Assembly (NCBI RefSeq): GCF_028858725.1
Contig: NC_084771.1
Location: 9,390,915 to 9,454,914 of the forward strand
Reading direction: 5' to 3'
Source of the DNA: Colius striatus
Lineage: Eukaryota; Chordata; Aves; Coliiformes; Coliidae
DNA: 64,000 nt
A program made the translations under genes and the position numbers. Under the pieces are notes generated by a model, which saw only the letters and a program-made list of their open reading frames with translations, had not been told where the DNA came from and ran no database searches. Position 1 is the first letter of the stretch, and each line of letters opens with the position of its first letter. This document shows, piece after piece, positions 11,001-23,000 of the stretch.

Positions 11001-14000
11001 ACTGTTTACACATACTCTAGTCAAGCAGATTCAGTGCTTCAGGAAATTGATCTCATGAATTTAAATCAAGTAAGCATGTTAACTGTTGGTGGAGGGAGAG
11101 TTTTGAGTATTAGGATTTGGTCTACAGCGTCCTGACATTCTTGTTCAGTTAGAATTCATTGAGGTGCCTATCCCAGAACTGCAAGAGCCCATCCAAATAG
11201 ACCACAAATACAATGAAATATTTATGTTCATGCATTTTATAGCTGCCTCCAGTCTTGCTGTAAAACATTACACTTCTTTTTGAAGAATCATTATTGTTTT
11301 CTAAAAGCAAGTTAACACTTTACATTGAACATGAGATTTTTGCTGATGTATCCTGTCTTACCACAATGGCTTTTCATCATGTGCCTTTTTTTGTTCAGCT
11401 TTCAACCCTTTTTCTGAAGTTCTGAATGGTATAGGATTACACTTGTCATTCATAAACTTACTTGAACAATGGAATAAATAGTTTTTTCTGTTTTACTTCA
11501 AAGAATTGCCAAGAAAATGCTTTTAGAAGAAATCAAAGCCAATCTTTCCTCTGATGAGGATGCCTCTTCAGATGATGAATCGGATGAAAGAAAAAAGAAA
11601 CCTGGAAAGCAAAATGAAAACACAGGAGATGATGGTGAGCACCAAAAAGCATCTGGGCAAAAGTGGTGCTGTAGCATCTGTCATAATTACAGAGGTCGCT
11701 TGGGAAAATGATAATTCTTAAAGTTTCTTCAGTTTTCAACAAAAAGAAGTCATTGATGTTGATAGCTAGTTGCCAAATAGAGGCCAGTGTACATGATCAT
11801 GAGGATTATAATCTGTTGTAATTATCTGTAAATGCATTTTTTTGGCTAATAGCATGATTTTTGTGACCAATTTAGAAGTCCTAGGCGTTTGTGAGGAATA
11901 TGAAATTCATGGGAGACATGAAATTCATGGGAGAGATATACAATTACTGGAACAGGCATTCCAAGCGTTCAGATAGTGTAAAATACTTAACATTTGAGGG
12001 AACAGTGGTATGTTGTTGCCCATAATTTCCTTGAAAAGTAAAGAATTTAACCTAAATCAGATTTTAATCCTTGCCAAGTTATAGTAAGAAAAAATGACAG
12101 GTTGCATGTTATACTGACTCTTGTCTCTGACAGAAGAGAAGGAGTCTCTGACAGAAGAGAAGGAGAAGGAAGATAATTCTGAATCAGATTCAGAGGAAGA
12201 AGAATCCAAGAAGCCTAGGTACAGGCACAGACTGCTGAGGCACAAGCTGACAGTGAGTGATGGAGAATCTGGTGAAGAAAAAAAGGTGAAACCAAAAGAC
12301 AAAAAAGAAGGGAAGCGCAGAAATAGAAGGAAAGGTACATAATCCAAATGTATTTTGTTTCAACACCCACTTGCTTCTATAAAATAAGTCTAAAGCATGT
12401 CAGAATGGACATCTGAAACTCCATAATTTGGAAATCTGCCTATATTGTGTGTTAAATTTAGAATTCTCTGTGTTTGATGAATAGTAGAAATGCAGCTCTT
12501 TTTGCTTGTTGTATCCTCTGAATTAGATTAATCTTGTTGAGTCTTAGCACATTAATCTTAAATAACAGAGGCAAACCCAGTATGTGCAATTTGTGAAAGT
12601 CTCTCTTTTCCTTGATATAATTTCTCTCTGTACCTTGGGCTTGTCAGTAGGCCCTTGTGCATCAAAAATTTCTCCATCCTGGAAATGAGATGTTGCAGCT
12701 GTGGTTGAGCACCAGATGGCACTGTGAAATGATACTTGGCTTGGATTTCTCCTTTTCGCTGTTGCATGCAAGAACCAAGAATCTGTCAGACACTGATAAC
12801 TTTCAGCAGGAGAGGGGAGCAATAGTAAAAGATAAATGCTTGCTGCCTTGTTGGTCAGTGTACATGCTGATAGTGTTTCATGGCCAGTGGCAGTATGGGT
12901 GCACAGTGTTTTCCTGTTCTTATTGTTTTACCGATGCTATTTTCTGCACTGTTCCATGGACTGAAAGGTGCAATGTGATTTGTTTAGTTTTCCTTTGTGA
13001 AAACTCAGATTTTTATCTCCTACTTTTCCTCTCCTATGGAATTAAAACTCCACCAACAGCATATCTTTCAAGAACATTAATTGTAAATTACAGTGGCAAT
13101 TTTCGAATTAGATGCAGTGAGAGTAATTCTCAGGATCCTTTCGTTGAAGTGCTTTAATTAAGTTCACTAGTCTCAAGTAGAACAACACAATTTATTTCAA
13201 CTTGGTGGTTTTTAACCCTATGTTATTAATATTATATTTCCCTTACATATGTAAAAGAATCCTGGTTTTAAGCTTTGTTATTCATAAGCCACTTAAGCTT
13301 TCCATTGTAAGGTCAAACTGAAGTTACAAAGGTGCTAAATGGCATGCCAATTTTAATTACCTATAAATGCCAATGATAGCTCCTAGTAGTTATGGAAGTA
13401 TTACCTAATGCTGCTAGTTTATATGTGTTTTTAGTTGTCTTTTGAGTCAGTTTTAAACTTGCATTACCTGGTGAAACTTCCAGCCATAATTACAATAATA
13501 TGTTTGCATATGTTGTTAGTAAATAAGGATTGTTTTGCATGAGATGTGAAGTGTGAATAGGAAAAGTACATCTAAAATATTGGAAACAAAAGCATGTATT
13601 TAAAATCTTTTGTTTTCTGAAGTTCTGTACTGTTCCCCATCAAGTTCTGTCCTCCTCACCTGCTCTCTTTGAGAATGTGACAGCATTACGATGCTTTCTA
13701 TCACCTGCTTATAAACTGTACTTAGATGTATTTATGCATAAAGACCTGAAGTCCTGTTGGCGTAATAGGCCATCTATCAGGACTCAGCTAGTGCTTACAC
13801 CTTAAGCTTTTCTACTCTGATCCCCTTATGTTCCTGTTGCTTCTTATTAGTATGTTTAATGAATCCCAAACTGTCTTAAGTGATCTTGTTGATCTTAAAC
13901 AGTCAGTTAATTAGGAGATATGTAATGTTGATAACTTTGCATTGCTGTTTAACCTGAAATTGTACTCTCTTGAAGTGAGCAGCGATGATTCAAACGACTC

Positions 14001-17000
14001 GGAGTTTCACGAATCTGCAGTTAGTGAAGAAGTGAGTGAGTCTGAAGATGACCAACGTCCAAGAACGAGGTAGAAACAAAACTTAACTAAGCTTATCATG
14101 TGTTTGGTTTTTGATTTTTAATAGTGCAGTTTAGGCAGTGAGATGGTAAAGGTTAAAAGACTTTGAATCAATCCTTACAACCTTTGATACTTGTCTGTAA
14201 TTTGATATCTAATTCAGTAGATAATATTAGATATTATCTGCTAATTAACTTCACAGCAAGCGTGAGAATTAAGAATTTGCATCACAGTGTGTGGTACAGA
14301 GCATTTTGATGAGCCAGTAGGAAAGAAAAAATAAGATTAACCAAAAACCGAGTGTTTTTATACCAAGGAAGTCAGTGTCAATTGAGGAGAACTCATGCTT
14401 AATGATTCTGAGATTCTTCATAGAATCACAGAATGGCAGGGGTTGGAAGGGACTTTAGAGATCATATGGTCCAACCTGCTGCTAAAGCAGGACCTATACA
14501 AAGTGAAGTATGTTTTCAAATTGTTTGGATGCTCTTTGGGTTGAAAAGTGTCTGGGAAATCTCTAATGCCCTGTTTGCACATGACCTTTTGACAAAAGTA
14601 CCTTCTTCCATCCATCCTGAGTATCCTAGGCAGGAGTTAAAAGAGGATTCAACAGGGGAGAGTTGAAGTCAGTACCCAAAGGATTTGATTGCCATGTCCA
14701 GATGAGAATGAGCCATACTCGTGGGATCACACAGGCAGTGGGACATGTCCTTCAGAAATGACATCTTGGAAGAATTTAGTAGCCAGATTTTCCCATGTGG
14801 TTTTGCCCCAAGTTTAGCCAGTCTCATGCAAATTGGGGTAGCTTTTCCCTGTGAAGATTTTACTTGCAAGGTTTTAGCACCAAGATTTTAACTGTGCATT
14901 GAAATCTTGCTGTGCAAGGAAGGGAGAAGAAAGCAGCTCAAGAGCTGATTGTCTTCAGGGTTGTCTGGAATAGACTGTTGCCTTGTGTGTCCAGTGAGTT
15001 GAGGGAGAGGAAGTAGCTTTGAAGTATATATTCTAATAATTAGCAGTGTAGTTCGTGTACTTTTTTTAATCATTGATTTTTTAGTGAGGCAATGAATTAT
15101 TATTAATCAGTAACCCTGCCTTTTTTTGATAGATCTGCCAAGAAGGCTGAAGCAGAAGAAAACCAACGGAGTTACAAACAGAAAAAGAAACGAAGACGTA
15201 TAAAGGTTCAAGAGGATTCTTCAAGTGAAAACAACAATAAGGTAGTTGAATAAGGAAAGGGAGTTACTGTCTCTTCTAACAGCTGCCTATGGACCTAGGT
15301 GTCTCAAACAGTACAAAATTCTAACTTTTCTCAACGTCAATTCAATACTAAAATTTGTCAGATGGCGCAGTTATGGAGAAGAAAACCCATTGCATTTCAC
15401 TAAAACTATTTCCTGTCTACATCTTGATAAAAATCATAGAATCATAGAACAGTAGCAGTTAGAATGGACCTTTAGAGATCATCTAGTCCAACTCCCCTGC
15501 AGATGCAGGTTCACCTAGATCAGGTGGCATAGGAACATGTCCAGGCGGGTCTTGAAGACCTCCAAGGAAGAAGCCTCCACAACCCCTCTGGGCAGCCTGT
15601 GCCACTGAATGGATGATAAAATGCATGATATCTTTTAAGGAAATGATTTAAACTGGATGTAGAAGATGACATAAATAGTAGGTTTCTTTTCCTTTGTGAA
15701 ATAGATTATAGCTGATACAATCTAGCACCACCAGAGCAGAAAAACAGTTCTTTACTAACAGTCATTAGTTACTATGAACTATCATGAATTAATGTAAACT
15801 AGGTCAATACTACTTTTGCACAACTGGGCTTATCTTTAATATGTCAGAATATATCATAGTTAAAGTGGCACTTCTTGTGTCATACTGGCCAACTTGTTTT
15901 AACAAGGTATCTTTTTAATGTTTTTATCCTTTTCTACCTTTTAGCTCTTATGAGCTAAATCCACCTGTGTAGAATTCTGGAGAACTTGTCTGAAAATGAA
16001 GGATTTCATGGTCTGTGACATAATTTTCTTGCTAATACTTTATTTAATTTCTAACAGAGTAATTCAGAGAATGAGGACAACGATGATTCAAAATCTCCTG
16101 GAAAAGGCAGGAAGAAAATAAGGAAAATTATTAAAGATGATAAGCTTAGAACAGAAACACAAAATGCACTTAAAGAAGAAGAAGAAAGAAGAAAACGTAT
16201 AGCAGAAAGAGAACGGGAGAGAGAGAAGTTGAGAGAGGTATGTCCTGTTGCCTTTGCAAAACGCTACGAAGTTCAATTGTTGGTGATGTTTGTGACAATA
16301 TAGTTCTACCTCAGTTTAATTTGATAAGTAAGTTTTGAAGTACTTATATCTAGCCTTGTAAGCGACAAGTTTTGTTTGTAGTTTCCTGCAGGTTAGCACT
16401 GGTAAGTTTGAAAGACTCCTGAGACCTTTAGAGAGCTGTTTGAGTTGCCTACTGCTTTATTTTCCGTGGGGAAAAGCCCTTTCCCAAAGTAAGTTGTGAT
16501 GCACAGTAAAGAAAGGTTTCTCTTTTACTAAATAAGTTATGACTTCCACTTTTGGCAAAGCTAGTGTCGATGCAACGTTTGGTGTGTGTGAAACGTTCCT
16601 ACAATGCCCTGTTTGTACTTGTAGGTGATAGAGATAGAAGACGCTTCACCTCTGAAATGTCCCATTACAACTAAACTGGTTTTGGATGAAGATGAAGAAA
16701 CCAAAGAACCGCTGGTGCAGGTTCACAGGAGTATAGTTACCAGACTGAAACCACACCAAGTAGATGGTAAGGAAAGAGAGTTCTTAATTTTTTTTCCCCC
16801 TCCACTGAGACAGCACCTTAGCCAACCTGAATTAGAATTGTAAGAAAAACTCTTTGGCAGGCAAATGCCAGGGCATCAGATTTAATGCTTTATGTTTGGA
16901 ACATCTGAATAGAAAAGTAAATGAGATCATTGATATGTAGTTCCACTCCTCAAGCAGAAAACTTAGTAGTATGAAGGGTGCTCAGAATCATCAAATTATC

Positions 17001-20000
17001 TACACAAAGGGAGAATCAAATATATGTTTACCCATTCTATTGAGGAATTAGTATGCTCACTTTTTACAGCTTTCAGTGAAGGTTTTAAAACCTTGCAATA
17101 TTTCCCTGGCTTTGTCAACAGGAATTCATTTTTTTACTGGTACCAGGCATGACTCTAAATCAGCTCCTCTTCTTTCCATGTCCTGTTTTCTGTGAAGAAG
17201 GAAGAGAGGAGAATAACCAATCATAATTTTAAACTAACAGAATGAACTGTGAAGAAATTTTCCTCAAAGTTCACAATTACAGCCTTTCATAGAATCGTAG
17301 AATGGTAGGGGTTGGAAACAACCTCCAAAGATCATCTAGTCCAACCCCCTTGCAGAAGCAGGGTCACCTAGATCAGGTCACATAGGAACACGTCCAGGCG
17401 GGTCTTGAAGACCTCCAAGGAAGGAGCCTCCACAACCCCTCTGGGCAGCCTGTGCCAGGGCTCCCTCACCTGAACAGTGAAATAGTTTTTCTTATGTTTA
17501 AGTGGAACTTTTTGTGTTCCAGCTTCATCCCATCACCCCTTGTCCTGTTGCTAGATACAACAGAAAAAAGGGATGTCCCAGCCTCCTGACACCCACCCTT
17601 TAGATATTTGTAAATGTTAATAAGATCCTCCCTCAGTCTCCTCTTCTCCAGACTAAACAGCCCAGTTTCAATTTTATTAAGAAACATCTGGACTTGTTTC
17701 AGCTCTTAAAGTGAGGTGTCCTGAACCAGGCACAGCAGTCAAGTTGAAGCCTCATCTGTGCTGAGCATAACATATTAGAATACAATTCCATAGTAAATAT
17801 ATTGTAAAGAACAAAAAATACCAACCAACAGACCCTCATGCTCTGAATACGTTTTGTTATGTAGTGTATCTTTTTGAGCTGTCATAGTTCTTACTTGATT
17901 TTTTTTTTCCTCTTTAACTTCACGTCTTTGCAGATTTTTCCTGGTTAGTTTCAGATAATTTTACTAATTTACCAAGGTAATTTTAGGGTTTTTTTTTGTG
18001 AAGTCCTTACCACTTTTAGTTGTCCCCTCTTTTCTCCCTGTCCCCAAGATTGTAGTCATCTGCAGTGCACACAGTATTTTCTTCCAACCCAGTTGCCACA
18101 TCTTAAGTGAAAACTGGGGATATAATTAAGTTTAAGACAAAGATCATCTCACATACAACCCATTGGATAGGAATGAATCAATAGTTACCTAGGGCACTAC
18201 CATTCAAAGTTCTCGTGATCTTCTAGTGACCACACCTGTGTCTTCTCAGATGAAAGTTAATAAAAGAAATGTTTAATAAGAAAACCTTCCGTAATTTTAT
18301 TCAGGTGTTCAGTTCATGTGGGATTGCTGTTGTGAATCTGTAAAAAAAACAAAGACATCTCCTGGTTCTGGATGCATTCTTGCTCACTGTATGGGTCTGG
18401 GGAAGACATTACAGGTAAGAAACTAAAGTCGTCGTGTTTTCTGGTCTGTAGCTTGCTCTCAAAGCAAAAGCCAATTTTAATGACTTTCAGAACATAGTAA
18501 AGTTTCTTGATGAGGATTGCTGGAGGAAAATGTTTTGTAAAGTCTTGAGAAGGAAGTGTGTTTTGCAGTGAAAGTTCTGATACACACTTGTGCTTTCTCC
18601 AGTTTTAAACTATCCAGAATTAAATTAGTCATTGATATTCATGTGAAAAGGTCATATTTAATTGTAATTGATGTGTAGATTCCTTGCAATTCAGAACAAG
18701 AAAATACAGCTAGTAGGAGGCAGAATCAGAAGCCTGTGTTTCTAACACAGTTGTAATACTCTTAAGCAGGTTGTGTTTTTTACTGTCTTCCTCATCCATG
18801 TGTTGCTCCTTAAACTGTTTCTTTTCCTCGGTAGTTGTTCAGTTTATTTGTTTCACTGTCAGAGTAAGGATTTGTCAGGTTTGATTTGTGTATTTCCATG
18901 CCAGACTTCTAATGACTGAAGTCAAATGCTTTGTGCTATGAAATATATAAAAATAGAAGATGCTTTGCTACAATGTAGACTCTTGCAGGTTGAGGGCCAG
19001 GGGACATTCATTTCCTAGATCCGTAACTGGCCATGTATACATTCATATTCTTGTGTTATTGGCCATTATAAACAACTAAGACCAGAAACTTTCATTGCCT
19101 TGGCAATTAACTGTAGGGCATGCTTTCAACCTCTTGTTTTCATTTATTTCCTTTCTTTGGCTTTAAAATTCTTCACTTCCTGAGATCCTCAGGTTTGAGC
19201 CTCCATTGTCACATGAGCATGGTCCTGCTTTGTAACAGTCTTTGACACGGGATATTGTACCATTTCTTGAAAAGCCATTTCCATATTTCTTGGTCTGATA
19301 CAAGTGGCTCTTCTGCCCTGTTAAAAGTTGCACAGCCAACAATTTTCCATCTCCATTAGTCTTTAAAATCTGAAGCTCAATCCCCATCTTCAAATGTTTC
19401 TTCTGAAACTGATCTCCCAAGCAGTTGCTCTAAATCAACACTCACAGCTCTTTTTCTTGGGCCTTTTGTAATCATTGCAGCCCTTGACCTTCAAAGGAGC
19501 TTAAAGATTAAACCCAATTATCCTTGCTTCTCAGTATTTATGCTCATACCTTTTCAGGGTATGAGTGTTGAATTCCTTTTTTGTTTGCTTGTTTCCAAGC
19601 CTTTATCTGTCTTCATAAATTTTGGATGTAGCTTCACCACAAGTACTGTGAGGAAAGAACTGGGGTGAGTGGCCTGTCTTGCTGCTCTGCTGCCTGGTCT
19701 GTACCCAAGCATTCCTTTAGCAGAAGAACCTTTCCCTTTGATTCTGGGAAAGATAAAGGCAAATTTTTGAGAACTCAGAAATGAGGATAACAACCTTACT
19801 TGTGCTAGATAAGGCCCTCAGAAAAGCAAGGCCACTTCGATTTCCTTGTCATTGGCCTTCACTGATGCTGTGTTTCCTCATTTCTGGAGGAGGGACACAT
19901 TTCTGTGTCGTTATCAGGATGACTGTCTAGTGAAATGAATTACTGTGAATCTTTTTGATCTCTGGCTTGAGCTGAATCATTAGAAATCTAATTTGCAGCT

Positions 20001-23000
20001 TATGTGAGAACTGGTTACAACTGATTGCAACTTGGGATCAACCGGGGCATTTCCTTGTCAGGAGTGGTTCTTAGCTAAAAGGTCACTTGACAGGAGATCT
20101 GCCAAGTACTCTGATGGGTTTGTGACCAGCAAGTCTTAGGTCGTGTTAGCAGCCAGTATTCACCCAACGCTTCATTCTGAATTCTTTCTTCAGATGCTCC
20201 AAATATGGATGCATTTTACTCATTCCCTGGAGTGCAATCTCTTTAGCATGCTAATGATGGTTCTCAAAGAGGTTATTTTCTTCCTACAGTGAGGATGGGG
20301 TCCTCAAAGCGTCTGTGAGGAAATGCCATTTCACCATCCTCTTCCATCTTGCTCAGTTGTGGTAGAAGCTTCCCCATTGGATTGGGAAGCCCTATCACCT
20401 GACCTGAAGGCTCAAGATCTGTTCATTCCTAGAGAGGTCAGTATATCAACAGACTGGAATTCCAAGCTGTATGAAAAGTGTCAACATTTCTATGCTGTAG
20501 CTAGATTCATGGTCTGTGAGTGAAAGCAGACAGCTTTACCACCTTGTTAGTCACTTAGCAAACAAAGTGCTGTAAGATCCTGCTGACAAGCAGTTGGTCT
20601 TTGACACCTATATGTTTGGAATGAGGCATCTCAGTTGTTTTTTATGTTCTGTAGAGCTGCTCACATCTGCCTTGCTAGATGGTGTTTTGCATAGTCGGCC
20701 CACCTGGACACTGCTGGAGAGCAGGCTTGGGTTGGCTTAGAGACTTGAAATGCACCCCAAGACAAAATCTGCAGAGAGAGTCTAGCAGGAGTTACTCTTG
20801 GCTAGCTTTAGCTATTCGTTACCGAGTCAAGATGGCTTCCTTATTCTTGCATCTTCCCTCAAAACCAGGATTCTTCAAAAAATGAAGTTACATGAGAGAT
20901 ACTTAATCCTGCAGTCCTCTGACCTAATTCAGACAAATGTTATTTAGGACTTTCAGATCCTGACAATATTCTTTCTTGACCTGCAAATTGCAGGATACAG
21001 TCACAGTGCTTAGGCTGGTGTAACATCTTAGATTCCTCAGATCCCCTAGATTTCTCTACAAAGAACAGGCCCAAGGGAATCCTGAGAATCTTGGGTTTTG
21101 AGGTTTTCTTGAGGGAGGTGGGGCTTTGAGTAACACAGGATGCTAGATGATCAGAGGGACTGTGGTCATTCACTGTGTGTACTGTTTAGGTAAAACAAGC
21201 TGCAGTTTTTGGTGATTGGGGTGAACAGTACATGGACTGTATGTTTGTAAATACTCCAGCTATAGTGTATTGAGCTTTGCTTTGTTTGTGAAAATTGGGT
21301 TGATAAACACAATATTTTGACAATCTGCAATCCTATAGAAGAGAACTTTCATACATAGTTTGAAAATTGCCTTTCAAGAGTATATCTTTACCTTCTTAAT
21401 TCTAGCTTAGGTGAACATAATTCCTCAGGAGTTAATTCCACCTTTTACTGGAGATTTGCAATGTTTTGCAGAACTGTTGTGCTTTAACATAGCAGTGCAG
21501 CCTGGGTCACTGTGTATACTTGTTTGATGAAATATTTCACAGCTGAATGTATTTTTGAGTGTGATTCACATCTGTTGGCTGTAACTTCTTGATAGTCAAA
21601 GCAAGCCATAGTTACAAATAAGCATCGAGTGTTTTTGTGGTCGGTGTTTATAGCTTAGTTAGTTGGATTTTTCCTTATGTGGTCATTTGCCAATCTTTCT
21701 ACTGTAGTCTGTAATACCATTTGTTAAAAGAGCTAAATCAGAGCTTAAGTTTCAGCAGATTTTGCAAACTGCAGAAAAGATCATCAGTAAAAGATCAGGG
21801 AAATAAGGCATTTGAGGGCTTTCTGGCTGTCCAGGATGTAGGATTTTTGTGATTCATCTTCATAGATAGTTCTTGCATCCGCACACGAGATGCTTTTGTC
21901 TTGGTCACAAAACCACTAGTAATTCCTTTTGTGTTACGGCATCTGAAAGCTGTTTGTTGCCCAGCATTTCGAGCATACTCATGCAGTTTGAAAATACAAT
22001 GTTTTAAATCAAAGCTGCCAGATACCAGGGTTTGACCTGGAAAGAACTTTCCAGATGTCATACAGTTACATTGAGTAGAGTCCAGTCTAGTGTGAGAGCT
22101 GGAGCTGCCATGGAACCACTGACTCTTCTGCTCCTCAGTTTTTACAGGTTACCTCTAGTCCTGTCTTTATATGTGACTCCCCAAAACCAGGCAGCCCAGC
22201 AGAAACACTGAGGGACAGGAAAAGATTGTAAGGGTTTTTTTCCCAGGCCTCAAAGAGGTGCTATCTGCAGCATACAGCCAATCTGGCTGTAGGGTGACTG
22301 CTTGGAAGGCATTTCAATAACCTGCTTCAGAGCTCTCTGGAGAGAATTTTTCAATATGTTGAAAAAATGTGGGAAACATTGATTTCAGATTGAAGGTCAC
22401 CTTCAGCAAACTTGATATATGCGAAGCCCAGAGAGGTGAACTTATTTAATGTTTGGGGCAAATACTGGGAGAAAGCTTAGAAGTGAACTAATAGAAATTT
22501 TTGGTTTATTAAAATGATTGGTGAAATGCAAAGGAAGGGTTCCTTATTTATGAAATGGTTCAGTTTTCTGGTGCAGTTCAAGCTTGCAGATATCTCACTG
22601 TGTGAAGGATGTATGCAGCCATGTAACACAGTAATAACTAGGGCTTAGAAGTACAAGTGTATTAACTTTTAAGCCACCAAGTTGTCTAACAAACAGAAAA
22701 AGAATGTTTGAACAAGACTGTTGTTGGTAAGTTCTATATGTGCATATATACTTGTGTGTTTGTTTCCTAGTGTTTAATACCCTATGTTTTATTTGGCATT
22801 CTGTCTCTTTTTCCCTCTTGCAGGTAGTAAGTTTTCTTCATACAGTCTTGCTGTGTGAGAAGCTGGATTTTCGGACAGCTCTGGTGGTGTGTCCATTGAA
22901 CACTGCCTTGAACTGGTTGAATGAGTTTGAAAAATGGCAAGAAGGTTTAGAAGATGATGAAAAACTAGAGGTATAAGGCTTAAAAAGAGTTCTTAAAACT

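Larger units (their letters stand above)
4940..11503 (+). other. ATRX: ATRX intron 10
   Basis: 6.6-kb AT-rich intron from GTATGA to CTTCAAAG. Its first 214 bases keep the ATRX frame open. It also holds a CR1 3' end near 6300, a possible MIR-like SINE near 8100 and several A/T homopolymer runs. I see nothing else that I can name. Confidence 0.9.

Noticed and set aside
12657..13157. 166-codon + strand open frame in intron 12
   Set aside because: No recognisable domain, no continuity with the ATRX frame and no splice logic. It overlaps an equally open antisense frame, so it is probably chance.
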